Numbered from the stretch's first letter, positions 1-8,987 are shown. The stretch is 64,000 bases of DNA from Jiangella endophytica (GCF_003427025.1 NZ_QVAI01000007.1:241219-305218); one strand, 5' to 3'. Numbers and translations are program-made. Notes: a model not told the origin generated them from the sequence alone.

Positions 1-449
1 ACCATGAGGTCGAGGATCCCGACAGTGCCGAGCCGGATCGGGATCATGATGCCCACGGCCAGGTACAGCGACACGAACGTGATGCCCACGAAGCGGTACT
101 CGGCCAGGGCGAACGCGGCCATCGACCCGAGCAGCAGCACCAGGGCCACCGTGCCGACGGTGACGACGAAGCTGTTGAGGAAGTACAGCTCGAACCGGGC
201 CCGGGTGAAGACCGTCTCGAAGCCGCCCAGATCCAGCGTCGACGGCGTCGGAAAGGCGAACGGCTCCTCGAAGATCGCCTGGCGGGACTTGAACGCGTTC
301 ATGACGATCAGCGCGATCGGACCGCATGCCACGACGACGTAGGCGAGCAGGATGACGTGCGGAACCGCCGCGCCGGCGCGCGTCCGCCACGACCGGCTCG
401 CCCGCGTCGGCCGCGCGACACCGCGGGCCGGGGTGCTCACAGCGCTCAC
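1..449 (-). CDS. Carbohydrate ABC transporter permease, MalG-like (partial, cut by window edge)
   Basis: This is the second inner-membrane permease of a sugar importer; only the first 149 codons are in the window and the gene runs off the left edge. I chose the GTG at 449 because a GGAG sits about 7 bases upstream. It starts 10 bases after the stop of the first permease, so the two are co-transcribed. After an Arg-rich cytoplasmic tail there is a first membrane segment (around residues 33-50), then the periplasmic-loop pattern NAFKSR..IFEEPFAFP, typical of MalG-family proteins, then further membrane segments. The EAA loop that contacts the ATPase lies outside the window. No ATPase gene is visible; such importers often use a shared MsiK-like ATPase encoded elsewhere. 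Confidence 0.88.
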   Translation of the reverse strand, partial: MSAVSTPARGVARPTRASRSWRTRAGAAVPHVILLAYVVVACGPIALIVMNAFKSRQAIFEEPFAFPTPSTLDLGGFETVFTRARFELYFLNSFVVTVGTVALVLLLGSMAAFALAEYRFVGITFVSLYLAVGIMIPIRLGTVGILDLM

Positions 450-459
450 TCTGGGCTCC

Positions 460-1431
460 TCACAGTTCGTAGCTCTCGACGCGCCGCTGCCAGCCGTAGA
501 AGTAGAGCAGCACGCCGGCCAGGATGAGCAGGAACATCATGGTGGCGACCGTGGCGCCCATCGTGCTGGAGCCCTGCTGGAGCTGGAAGCCGAAGAACGT
601 GCGGAAGAACAACGTCCCCATGATGTCCGAGGCGAAGTCCGGTCCGGCCAGGGCGCCCTTCACGGTGTAGATCAGGTCGAACGCGTTCATGTTGGCGACG
701 TACGTGACGACGGAGACGATGCCGACGGTGGGCAGGATCAGTGGGAACTTGACCCGCCAGAACGTCGTCCAGCCGCCGGCGCCGTCGACCGTCGCCGCCT
801 CGGTCAGCTCGTCGGGGATGCTGATCAGCACGGCGTAGAAGAGGATCATCGGGATGCCGATGTACTGCCACACCGACATCAGCGCGAGCGTCACCAGCGC
901 CGTGCTCGACTGGCCGAGCAGTGGCGTGTCGACGAACCCCCACACCGGGCTGATGATGAGCTGCCAGATGAAGCCGACGATGACCACGCTCAGCGTCGTC
1001 GGGATGAACAGCAGCGTGCGGTAGGTCCCGCGTCCCTTCAGCGTGGGGGCGGCCAGCAGCGCCGCGAGCAGCAGCCCGATCGGGTTCTGGACGAAGAAGT
1101 GCACGGCGAAGAACACCAGGTTGTTCCACACCGCGTTCCAGAACGCCTCGGACAGCAGGTCGTCGGAGAGCAGGTGGACGAAGTTGTCCAGCCCGACGAA
1201 CGTGTGCACGCCGTCCCGCGGCGCGTACAGGCTCAGCCGCAGTGAGTCGAGCAGCGGGTAGACCATGAAGATCGTGTAGATCGCCGCCGCCGGCGCGATG
1301 AAGACGACCACATGGGTGCGGAACCGGCGACGCGGACGGGCGGCGGGTCCCGCCGCCACGGCCGGGCCGCTCGCCGTCGTGGCCTCGGTGTCGATCCCCT
1401 CGGGAAGCGCCGAGGTCCGCGGTCGGGTCAT
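460..1431 (-). CDS. Carbohydrate ABC transporter permease, MalF-like
   Basis: First membrane subunit of a sugar ABC importer, 323 residues, which is usual for the family. The ATG at 1431 is preceded by GAAGGAG; a longer in-frame start at 1482 has no good ribosome site and would run into the upstream palindrome. About six hydrophobic segments are visible, starting with VVVFIAPAAAIYTIFMVYP near residue 40. The cytoplasmic EAA motif is clear (EAATVDGAGGWTTFWRVKFP, about residues 215-235), which docks the ATPase. It lies between the binding-protein gene and the second permease, giving the standard order binding protein, MalF, MalG. Substrate cannot be read from the sequence; the neighbouring sugar-oxidising protein suggests an oligosaccharide or glycoside. 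Confidence 0.92.
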   Translation of the reverse strand: MTRPRTSALPEGIDTEATTASGPAVAAGPAARPRRRFRTHVVVFIAPAAAIYTIFMVYPLLDSLRLSLYAPRDGVHTFVGLDNFVHLLSDDLLSEAFWNAVWNNLVFFAVHFFVQNPIGLLLAALLAAPTLKGRGTYRTLLFIPTTLSVVIVGFIWQLIISPVWGFVDTPLLGQSSTALVTLALMSVWQYIGIPMILFYAVLISIPDELTEAATVDGAGGWTTFWRVKFPLILPTVGIVSVVTYVANMNAFDLIYTVKGALAGPDFASDIMGTLFFRTFFGFQLQQGSSTMGATVATMMFLLILAGVLLYFYGWQRRVESYEL

Positions 1432-1452
1432 GCGTTCTCCTTCGCGGAAGTG

Positions 1453-1484
1453 GGGTGTGGCGCGGCGGCCGCCGCGCCACACCC
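1453..1484 (-). other. Perfect 32-bp palindrome between binding-protein and permease genes
   Basis: Positions 1453-1468 are the exact reverse complement of 1469-1484, giving 16-bp arms with no spacer. It lies 11 bases beyond the stop codon of the binding-protein gene (whose end is 1496) and ends 21 bases before the permease start at 1431. In sugar ABC operons a strong hairpin here commonly stabilises the binding-protein message or partly stops transcription, so binding protein exceeds permease. That role is inference; a cruciform or protein site is the alternative. Confidence 0.7.
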
Positions 1485-1495
1485 GCGCCGTCGGC

Positions 1496-2812
1496 CTACT
1501 GCTGCGGTTCGTACCAGCGCTCCAGGCCCGACTGGGCCTGGGCGGCGGCGTCGGCCGGCTGCACCGTGCCGTTGACCACCTGCGCGCTGAGGTCCCACAG
1601 CTGGTTCTCCAGGTTGGGCTCGCCGCGCGAGAGGATCTGGTACGAGTTGCGGATCGTCGACTCGCAGCGGTCCCGCCAGCTGAGGAACTCCTGCGCCAGC
1701 GGATCGTCGACCTCGACGTCGTGGTCCGACATCGGGAAGAACCCCGGCAGCGCGTTGGCGTACAGGTCGGCGAACTCGGCCGTGGTCGTCCATTCCAGGA
1801 ACGCCCTGGCCTCGTCCGGGTGCTCGGTGGCGGCGTTCATGCCGACGCCGATGTCGGTGTGGTCGCTGATGTAGCAGGTGTCCTGGCCCTCCGGCAGTGG
1901 CGGGGCGAACGCGCCCATCTCGAAGTCGGCCTGCTCGTTGAAGAGCGCGATCTCCCAGGAGCCGGCCGGGAACACCACACCGCGGCCGAGCGTGAACATG
2001 TTCTGCGCGTCCGGGTAGGTGAGCGACTCGTAGCCGCTGGGCAGGAACTCCGCCCAGGACGCGAGCTCGGTGAACGCCGCGACGTAGGGCTCGTCGTCGA
2101 ACCGCTCGGCGCCCTCGATCAGCGCCTGCCGGCCCTCCTCGCCGTTCCAGTAGTTCGGCCCGATGTTCTGCAGGCCCATCGTCGCCGCCTCCCACTGGTC
2201 GGCGGTGCCCATCACCAGCGGGGCGTACGAGCCGTCGGCGGCGATCTGCCCGAGCAGGTCGTGGAACTGCTCCTCCGTCTCCGGAGCCGCCAGGCCGAGC
2301 TCGTCGAACGCCTCGGTGTTGTAGAGGAAGCCGTGGATCACCGACGCCATCGGGACGCAGAACGCCTCCGCCCCGTCGTCGGTCGACCACGCGGCCCGGG
2401 CGACGTCGCCGAACGCGTCCATCCCCTCCAGGTCGGTCAGCGGCGCCAGCCGGCCCTGCTCGTAGAGGCGCAACGACACGTCGAACGGGCGACACGTGAT
2501 GAGGTCGCCCGCCGTGCCCCCGGACAGCTTGGCGTCCAGCGCCGCGTCGTACTCGTCCGGCGCCGTCGGCTGGAAGGTCACCCGGATGTTCGGGTGCTGC
2601 TCGTGGAAGGCCGGCAGGATGACGTCCTCCCAGATGGCGAGGTCGTCGTTGCGCCAGCTCTCCATGACCAGCGTGACCTGGTCACCGCTGCCGCCGCCGT
2701 CATCGCCGCCGGCGGCGTCGGTCTCCTCCCGCGGATCGGCGCTCTCGCCGCAGGCGGCGAGCACCAGCAGCGCACCCACAGCCGGTGCCAGCCGGCCGAG
2801 TCGGTTCGACAT
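1496..2812 (-). CDS. Sugar-binding lipoprotein of ABC transporter (family 1 solute-binding protein)
   Basis: Extracellular receptor that delivers sugar to the two permeases downstream. The 438-residue length is typical. The ATG at 2812 follows GGGAGA by six bases; an upstream in-frame ATG at 2824 lacks a site. The N-terminus is a lipoprotein signal: basic MSNRLGR, hydrophobic core, then the lipobox LAAC with the lipidated Cys near residue 21, followed by an Asp/Glu/Gly-rich tether. The mature part opens with VTLVMESWRNDDLAIWEDVILPAF, the usual first strand and helix of family 1 binding proteins, and contains typical patterns such as LLGQIAADG and AFLEWTTTAEF. It is preceded by a strong hairpin that separates it from the large secreted enzyme gene. 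Confidence 0.92.
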   Translation of the reverse strand: MSNRLGRLAPAVGALLVLAACGESADPREETDAAGGDDGGGSGDQVTLVMESWRNDDLAIWEDVILPAFHEQHPNIRVTFQPTAPDEYDAALDAKLSGGTAGDLITCRPFDVSLRLYEQGRLAPLTDLEGMDAFGDVARAAWSTDDGAEAFCVPMASVIHGFLYNTEAFDELGLAAPETEEQFHDLLGQIAADGSYAPLVMGTADQWEAATMGLQNIGPNYWNGEEGRQALIEGAERFDDEPYVAAFTELASWAEFLPSGYESLTYPDAQNMFTLGRGVVFPAGSWEIALFNEQADFEMGAFAPPLPEGQDTCYISDHTDIGVGMNAATEHPDEARAFLEWTTTAEFADLYANALPGFFPMSDHDVEVDDPLAQEFLSWRDRCESTIRNSYQILSRGEPNLENQLWDLSAQVVNGTVQPADAAAQAQSGLERWYEPQQ

Positions 2813-2848
2813 GAGTTCTCCCATGGTGATCGAGGGCTGAACGTCCTC

Positions 2849-2889
2849 CGTCCGGCGCCGGTCCGCAGGTCGCGGACCGGCGCCGGACG
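2849..2889 (-). terminator. Strong hairpin after the large secreted enzyme gene
   Basis: An 18-bp perfect stem (2849-2866 with 2872-2889) closes a 5-base loop. It sits 17 bases past the stop codon of the 1512-residue protein and 37 bases before the binding-protein start. There is no T-tract, as is common for terminators and attenuators in high-GC actinobacteria. It may partly insulate the enzyme gene from the transporter genes. Confidence 0.7.
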
Positions 2890-2906
2890 TCGGTTGTCAG
2901 CGGGTG

Positions 2907-5900
2907 TCAGGACATGAACCACGACGTCCGGCTCGCTGCCGGGTGTCCGACGTCACCGCGTGCGGCGGTGCGGACGATGGCGGCGCGTTCCTTGGCGCGG
3001 AGCACGCCGTCGGCCACCAGCTGGCTGGTCACCTCCCCGACGTGCCGCACGAAGGCCCCGTGGGTGGCCCAGTCGTCCTCGTCGCGGATGAGGTCGTTGA
3101 CCGTGCATCCGCTGTCGAGCACGTAGCTGGGCACGCCGCTGTCGAGCCCGCCGATCACGACGGTCTCGCGCGGATCCGGCTCCGGGCAGGCGCCCGGGTC
3201 GCCGTCGCCGATGGTGAACTCGGCCGTCTGCCAGTCCTCGGTGTGACCGGCCACGTCCACCGACCGGAACTCGACGACGTGGTCGCCGGGCTCGGTGACG
3301 GTGATCGGCTCGGTGTAGGCCACCGGCTCCTCCGCGCCGGCCATCCGGTACTGCGTCCCGGCGACCCCGGACGTGGCGTCCTGCCCGTTCAGGGTCACCG
3401 TCACCGGGCCGGTGTAGACGTCGCCGGCCTGGTCGCCGGCCAGCGACGCCGTGGTGGTGGGCGCCGTCTGGTCGATGAGGAACTCGATCTCCTCGATCCC
3501 GGTCTCGACCGGGGGCTGACCGGTGGACGGCGTCACCTCGAATGTCGCGACCATGCCGGCCCACGTCGTGGGGTCGCCCGGGTTCGGCCGGTTCGAGTGC
3601 GGCGTGCAGTAGACGTAGTACGTGCCCACCTCTGCCGCGTCGAAGAAGAACGGGTCGTCCTCCCAGTCGTCTCCGAGCGGACGGGATGCGAGCACGACGC
3701 CGTTCTCGTCGGTGACCACGACGTCGTGTGCGTACCCGGGGACGTACTGGAACTTGACGGTGTCGCCCTGCGCCACGCTGAAGTCGGTCTCGCTGAAACC
3801 GAACCCGCCCGAGCCGACCAGGATCTCCTTCTCGGCCGGCTCACCGCGGTCGCCGGGGACGACCGCCTTGTAGTCGATGTTGTAGACGCCGTCGGCGTCG
3901 AACAGCACCGGCTCGGTCCACGTGCGCCATTCCGTCTCGTCCGTCCGCGGCCGCCAGAACAGCTCCGCGTCCGCGTTGTTGGACTCGAGGCCGAGCGTGA
4001 CCGGCGAGACGTACCAGCCGTTGGCGCCGTCGGGCTCGGGCGGCGTCAGCGAGGCGCTGACCGTCAGCTCGTCCTCGACCTCTTTGATCCAGACGTTGCG
4101 GAACTCGACGCTCTCGCCGGCCGCCTGGCCCGACGAGTGGTTCTGCAGGCCGACGAAACCCTCCAGAGGACGGGTGCCGTCGCCGGTGAACGTGGTGACC
4201 TCGACGCCGTTGAGCGTGACGCGGTACTCCTGGCCGATCACCTCCATCTCCATCGTGTTCCACTCGCCGATGGGGTTGGTGGCCAGCGGCTCGGCCGGTG
4301 CGAAGTTGTAGATCGCGCCGGTCCGGGTCATCGGGTTGTCGGTGGCGTCGTAGATCTGCACCTCGTGGCCCTCGTTCACCGGACGTCCCGCGTCACCCTG
4401 CGGGTCGGGGAAGCGGAGGAACACGCCGGAGTTGTCCGTCGGCGCCTGGACCCGGAAGTCGACCCGCATCACGTAGTCGGAGAACGTCTGCCGGTCGTAC
4501 CAGAGCAGGCCCATGCCGCCGTACGGTTCGAGCAGCCCGCACTCGTCGATCTCGAAGCCGCCCGGACCGGCCATGGTCCAGCCGTCCAGCGATTCGCCGT
4601 CGTACAGCGGCACGAAGCCCGCCGGCGGCGTCTGCGGCTCGGGGCACTGGGTGTCACCGAGCTCCTTGATCCAGATGTCGCGGAAGAACACGTTGTCCGA
4701 CACGCGGTTGTTCTGGATGCCGACGAAGCCGGAGGCCAGGTCCCGTCCGGAGCCCTCGGGATTCTCGTACTCGTTGACCAGCACGTCGTTGATCCAGACC
4801 CGGACCATCGGGTCCTCGACCTCGATCTCCATCTCGTTCCACTCACCGGCGACGGTCGGGAACGACGTCGGCGCCTGGAAGGTGTAGATCGAGCCGGTCT
4901 TCGAACGGTCCGCGGCACCGGGCGAGCCGCCGGTGTCGTCGATCTGGATCTCGTAGCCCTGGCGCACGGCGACGTACGGGTCGTCACCGGGGTCGGGGAA
5001 CCCGAAGAACACGCCCGAGTTGTCGTCCACGGCCACGGCCTTGAAGTCGAGGTGCAGCCGGTAGGACTCGAACTCCTCCTCGTGCCACAGCATCCCCAGG
5101 CCGGCCGGGTCGCCGACCGACTCCAGGGCGCACGATCCCGCCCGCTCGCCGTCCGGGACGATCGCGAACCCACCCGGACCGGACTGGTTCCAGCCGGTCA
5201 GCGTGGCGCCGTCCCACAGCGGCCGGTACCCGGCGTCCACCGCCGGCGCAGCGCACGCGGGCTCCTCCGGGACGCACAGCGAGAAGTCGGAGAACGTCGC
5301 GGTCAGCGGGTTCTCGATGGCGGCCGGTCCGTGCGCGGCGAAGAAGCCGAACGTCGGCGACTCGTACTGCGAGATCGGCGCCGGACGGCCGACGTTGACC
5401 CAGGTCACGCCGTCGCGTGAATAGGCGGCCCGCACGTTCTCGCCGTCGCCGGTGAGCCGCAGCTGCAGCGTCAGCGGCGCGGCGGCGATGGTCGCGTTGT
5501 CGACCCCGTTCTGGTACCGGATCTCACCGTTCTGGTGGAACAGGTACTCGAACCTGCCGTCGACGGCGCTGCCGTAGGGCGGGAAGTAGGCCGCCTTGGT
5601 GAAGTTCTGATCGTCGCCGTAGATGATGAACCCGGCCTGGTCGTGGCTGGTCACACCGGCCGGCAACTGCACGGTGGCCTCGGCCACCCAGTTCCCGTCC
5701 GGCACCGGGCTCGTGATCAGGTTCTGCGCGGTGGTGTTGATGTTGCCGCTCAGGTGGTTGCTGATCATGTCGCCCTGCAGCATGTCGATCTCGAGGGCGC
5801 CGTCGGTCTGCCGGTAGCCGTCGGTGTTCTCGCGCACGATCGTCGACCAGCGCTCGCGGTCCAGCTCGGTCCCGGCGAAGTCATCGGTCACGCACTGCCC

Positions 5901-7445
5901 GGGACCGGTGCCGCTCACGTGGTCGACCCGGTAGAGCCCCGCGTTCGGGCTGTTCCCGAACGCGCCGCCCTCCAGCACGTACAGCGAACCGTCCGGGCCG
6001 AACTCGCCGTCCATCAGGCCGGACCAGGTCTGGCCGGGCATGAAGTCGTCGATCGCCTCGACCTGCTCGTTCTCGTCCAGGTCGACCGTCTTCACGTGGC
6101 CACGGTGGAAGTCGAGCAGGAACCAGCGTCCGTCGTAGTGCTCGGGGAACTTGGTGTCGGACTGCAGCGCCGCGTCGTAGCGGTAGACCGGGCCGGACAT
6201 CGGGCCCCCCGCGCCGGAGCCCATGTTGAGGAACGGCTCCGGGATCGGGTTGATCTCCTGTGCCGGCCAGCCGACCCACGACTCGGGCCAGCCCGCCCAG
6301 CTGCGCGGGTAGTAGATCGTCGCCGGCGTCACCGGCGGGAGCTGGTCCAGCCCGGTGTTGTTCGGCGAGTCGTTGACCGGGCCGTTCGCGCAGTCGTAGA
6401 AGTCGCCGAGCGGCTGGTTGGTCGCGTAGTCCCACGGCCGGTACGGGTAGTTGTTCCCGATGCAGAACGGGTACCCGAAGTTGGCCGCCTCGGACGTGGC
6501 CATGTACTGGTCGAAGCCCCAGGGGCCGCGCTCGGTCCACTCGCCCAGCCGGTCCGGGCCGTAGTTGCCGATATGCAGCCGGTCGGTCGCGGGGTCGAGG
6601 GAGATGCGGAACGGGTTGCGGAACCCCATCGCGAAGATCTCCGGCCGGGTCTTCCCGCCGCCCTCCTCCTCGCCGGTGAACAGGTTGCCGTCCGGGATCG
6701 AGTAGGTGCCGTCCGGCTGCGGGGTGATCCGCAGGACCTTTCCACGCAGGTCGTTCGTGTTGCCGGAGGTCCGGCGGTCGTCGTTGTACCAGTGCGTCGG
6801 GCGGCTGTCGAGCGGCGAGTACTGCTGGTTCAGGTCCGGCGGCGACTCGTCGCCGGTGCTCAGGTACAGGTTGCCGGCGGAGTCGAAGTCGACGTCACCG
6901 GCGACGTGGCAGCAGTTCGTCTTGTTGTACGGAACCTTCAGCATGACGATCTCGGACGCGACGTCGAGCTGATCGCCCTCGACGACGAACCGGGACAGGT
7001 AGTGCGCGTTCTCGGCGCGGGTGGTGTAGTACACGTACACCCAGCCGTTCGTCGCGAAGTCCGGGTCCAGGGCCAGGCCCAGCAGGCCGCCCTCCTGGTT
7101 CTTCGACCCTTCGAAGTCGGGGTTCTGCGGCAGCGGGTGGTCGTCGAACACGTCCAGCTCCGCCACCACGCCCACGTGCCCCATGCCGGGGTGATACACG
7201 CGGATGACGCCGTCGCGGCTGGTCATGAAGACGCGGCCGTCGTCGGCGATGTCCATGGACATCGGCTGGGAGATGCCGGGTGCCACCAGCGTCTTCACGA
7301 ACTCGTCGGCCGCGGACAGCTCCGCGAACGTGCCGTCCGGTTCGGCCGGGGCCTCGGTCGTCTGTGCGGTGGCCGGCGCGCTGACCAGGACCGACAACAG
7401 CAGCGCCAGGAATAACAGTAACGATGCGGATCGCTTGCCCAACAT
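2907..7445 (-). CDS. Secreted multidomain sugar-oxidation protein: sorbosone-dehydrogenase-like propeller, two DUF1080 domains, cupredoxin
   Basis: A 1512-residue exported protein; the ATG at 7445 follows GGAGGAAGCC. Residues 1-28 are a signal peptide ending near APATA. Residues 43-510 form a glucose/sorbosone dehydrogenase beta-propeller with the family patterns GGLLGLALDPDF, GDVDFDSAGNLYLSTGD and MGFRNPFRISLDP. About 515-730 is a beta-sandwich of DUF1349 style. Two DUF1080 (3-keto-disaccharide hydrolase-like) domains follow, near 735-935 (PLWDGATLTGW) and 941-1120 (PLYDGESLDGW). After an Ig-like spacer comes a cupredoxin at about 1205-1310 with likely copper ligands His (GYAHDV), Cys and His (YYVYCTPH) and Met (WAGM). 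An OmpL47-like Ig repeat and a short C-terminal domain finish it. By family knowledge it should oxidise or hydrolyse sugars outside the cell. The adjacent importer and ROK regulator support a sugar-use role. The exact substrate is unknown. Confidence 0.85.
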   Translation of the reverse strand: MLGKRSASLLLFLALLLSVLVSAPATAQTTEAPAEPDGTFAELSAADEFVKTLVAPGISQPMSMDIADDGRVFMTSRDGVIRVYHPGMGHVGVVAELDVFDDHPLPQNPDFEGSKNQEGGLLGLALDPDFATNGWVYVYYTTRAENAHYLSRFVVEGDQLDVASEIVMLKVPYNKTNCCHVAGDVDFDSAGNLYLSTGDESPPDLNQQYSPLDSRPTHWYNDDRRTSGNTNDLRGKVLRITPQPDGTYSIPDGNLFTGEEEGGGKTRPEIFAMGFRNPFRISLDPATDRLHIGNYGPDRLGEWTERGPWGFDQYMATSEAANFGYPFCIGNNYPYRPWDYATNQPLGDFYDCANGPVNDSPNNTGLDQLPPVTPATIYYPRSWAGWPESWVGWPAQEINPIPEPFLNMGSGAGGPMSGPVYRYDAALQSDTKFPEHYDGRWFLLDFHRGHVKTVDLDENEQVEAIDDFMPGQTWSGLMDGEFGPDGSLYVLEGGAFGNSPNAGLYRVDHVSGTGPGQCVTDDFAGTELDRERWSTIVRENTDGYRQTDGALEIDMLQGDMISNHLSGNINTTAQNLITSPVPDGNWVAEATVQLPAGVTSHDQAGFIIYGDDQNFTKAAYFPPYGSAVDGRFEYLFHQNGEIRYQNGVDNATIAAAPLTLQLRLTGDGENVRAAYSRDGVTWVNVGRPAPISQYESPTFGFFAAHGPAAIENPLTATFSDFSLCVPEEPACAAPAVDAGYRPLWDGATLTGWNQSGPGGFAIVPDGERAGSCALESVGDPAGLGMLWHEEEFESYRLHLDFKAVAVDDNSGVFFGFPDPGDDPYVAVRQGYEIQIDDTGGSPGAADRSKTGSIYTFQAPTSFPTVAGEWNEMEIEVEDPMVRVWINDVLVNEYENPEGSGRDLASGFVGIQNNRVSDNVFFRDIWIKELGDTQCPEPQTPPAGFVPLYDGESLDGWTMAGPGGFEIDECGLLEPYGGMGLLWYDRQTFSDYVMRVDFRVQAPTDNSGVFLRFPDPQGDAGRPVNEGHEVQIYDATDNPMTRTGAIYNFAPAEPLATNPIGEWNTMEMEVIGQEYRVTLNGVEVTTFTGDGTRPLEGFVGLQNHSSGQAAGESVEFRNVWIKEVEDELTVSASLTPPEPDGANGWYVSPVTLGLESNNADAELFWRPRTDETEWRTWTEPVLFDADGVYNIDYKAVVPGDRGEPAEKEILVGSGGFGFSETDFSVAQGDTVKFQYVPGYAHDVVVTDENGVVLASRPLGDDWEDDPFFFDAAEVGTYYVYCTPHSNRPNPGDPTTWAGMVATFEVTPSTGQPPVETGIEEIEFLIDQTAPTTTASLAGDQAGDVYTGPVTVTLNGQDATSGVAGTQYRMAGAEEPVAYTEPITVTEPGDHVVEFRSVDVAGHTEDWQTAEFTIGDGDPGACPEPDPRETVVIGGLDSGVPSYVLDSGCTVNDLIRDEDDWATHGAFVRHVGEVTSQLVADGVLRAKERAAIVRTAARGDVGHPAASRTSWFMS

Positions 7446-7670
7446 GGCTTCCTCCGGGGGGAGACCGGTAGTGACCTGAACGAACGCCGTGTTGATCTAC
7501 TGCGTTTGAACGTCGTGGGTAGCGCCCTGCAGGTGCCGGCAAGCAGAGCCTGGCTTCGGAGGGACGGAGCCGCCGCGATCGCGGTGCTCGCACGATCCAG
7601 GGCCGGGACGCCCGGTCGTCGAGGACACACGCGGCAGCCTCTGACAGCGGTCGTGGACCACCACCTAGAC

Positions 7671-7694
7671 TTAGTAAGGAAGCTTCCCTAACTA
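7671..7694. promoter_or_regulatory. Likely ROK operator in the 300-bp divergent promoter region
   Basis: The only clear signal in the 300-base gap 7446-7745 is an imperfect palindrome centred on AAGCTT (7680-7685) with flanks TAAGG and CCCTAA. This resembles the AG-GAA/TTC-CT type sites that ROK repressors use upstream of sugar operons. It lies 52 bases before the preferred ROK start and about 225 bases before the start of the secreted enzyme, so it could control both directions. I could not assign convincing -35/-10 boxes in the rest of the gap. Confidence 0.55.
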
Positions 7695-7745
7695 TGTGTG
7701 AATGATCACTATCTTGGTACGAGTCGTCGGTGTCAAGGGGTGGAA

Positions 7746-8954
7746 GTGACTCAAACCGGACATGGCAGCGGGCCCCAGGTACTGCGGCTCATGAACTGCG
7801 CGGCGGTGCTCAGCGCCATCCGCGCCGCGGGCACGGCACGCGTGACAGACCTCATCCGAGCGACCGGCCTGTCCCGTCCCACGGTCAGTGCCGCGGTGTC
7901 GACACTCATGGCCGACGGATGGGTCGAGGAGACCGAGGCACCCGAACCCGACCTGCCTCGCATGGGCCGGCCGGCCCGCGTTCTGCGATTCCGCGCCGAC
8001 GCGCGGTACGTGCTCGGGATCGACGTCGGACCGCACAAGATCTACTGCGCCGTCGCGGATCTGAGCGGAACCGTCGTCTCTCGCGTTCGGCGTGACGTCG
8101 ACGAGGCGAGCAGCCATGCCCAGTTGCTGGAGCAGGTCGAGGCCACGATGGGCCAGGCGCTCGCCGCGGTCCCCGTCGCGTCGTCCACGCTCGCCGCGGT
8201 GGGCATCGGAACGCCGGGGATCGTGGACGAGCAACGCGGCGCCGTCGTACAGGCGCCGTCGATTCCCGGCTGGAGCTCGCTGGAGCTGGGCGGCCTGTTC
8301 CGGCGCAACGTCGAGTGCTCCGTCCGCGTCGAGAACGACGTCAACCTCGCCGTCATGGCCGAGCGCTGGAACGGTGTCGGCGGCGACGCCGAGAACCTGA
8401 TCCTCGTGCAGTGGGGCGCCCGGGTGGGTGCGGCCGTGCTGGTGCACGGGGAGCTGCACCGTGGTGCCCACGGAGCGGCGGGCGAGCTCGGCTTCCTCGA
8501 GCTCGAGGAAGAACCGGAGGGCGTTCAGCCCGACGGGCTCGGCCCGCTCGAGTCCGCGGCCGGAACCGCATGGATCCTGCGCCGTGCACGCAGCCTCGGT
8601 TTCGACGGCGCCGATGCGGCCGCCGTCCTCGCAGCGGCGGCCGCCGGCGACGCTCGGGCGGTGCAGGCGGTGGACGAGGCCTGCGCCCGGCTGTCACGGG
8701 GCCTCGCCTCCTTCGTGTCCGCGATCGACCCGGAACTGGTCATCATCGGAGGCAGCGTCGCCCTCGCCGGCGACGCGATGCTGGCCGGCCTGCGGCGGCA
8801 TCTGAGCCGGCGTGCGCTGGTGACACCCCGGCTGGAGCTCTCCCAGCTCGGTGACGACGCCGTCGCGCTCGGCGCCGTGCGGCTCGCTCTCTCCGACGCC
8901 GAGCGGCGCCTCCTGGACGTCTACACGGCGGCACCCCCGGCCGACCAGCCGTAG
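7746..8954 (+). CDS. ROK-family transcriptional regulator
   Basis: Sugar-responsive repressor, 402 residues from the GTG at 7746, which has AAGGGG five bases upstream; an ATG at 7698 would add 16 residues but lacks a site. The N-terminal winged helix covers about residues 10-75 (LSRPTVSAAVSTLMADGWVEE is the recognition region). The ROK sugar-kinase fold begins with GIDVGPHKIYCAVADLSG near residue 90 and contains VENDVNLAV and GARVGAAVLVHGELHRGAHGAAGE. The Cys-rich zinc motif usual in ROK proteins is absent: the stretch after GELGFLELEEE has no cysteines. That is uncommon and hints at a changed ligand pocket. It is divergent from the enzyme/ABC operon and most likely controls it. Confidence 0.9.
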   Translation: MTQTGHGSGPQVLRLMNCAAVLSAIRAAGTARVTDLIRATGLSRPTVSAAVSTLMADGWVEETEAPEPDLPRMGRPARVLRFRADARYVLGIDVGPHKIYCAVADLSGTVVSRVRRDVDEASSHAQLLEQVEATMGQALAAVPVASSTLAAVGIGTPGIVDEQRGAVVQAPSIPGWSSLELGGLFRRNVECSVRVENDVNLAVMAERWNGVGGDAENLILVQWGARVGAAVLVHGELHRGAHGAAGELGFLELEEEPEGVQPDGLGPLESAAGTAWILRRARSLGFDGADAAAVLAAAAAGDARAVQAVDEACARLSRGLASFVSAIDPELVIIGGSVALAGDAMLAGLRRHLSRRALVTPRLELSQLGDDAVALGAVRLALSDAERRLLDVYTAAPPADQP

Positions 8955-8987
8955 AGCGGGCTGCCGGGCGAGGCGGTGTCGTCCTTG

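Noticed and set aside
352..1245. 297-codon open frame on the plus strand over the permeases
   Set aside because: The opposite strand encodes the MalF/MalG pair with good ribosome sites and EAA motif; the plus frame has no recognisable domain.
2904..5420. 838-codon open frame on the plus strand
   Set aside because: It is the antisense shadow of the secreted sugar-oxidation gene; its composition (Val/Arg/Asp/Gly-rich, no domains) is typical of a high-GC mirror frame.
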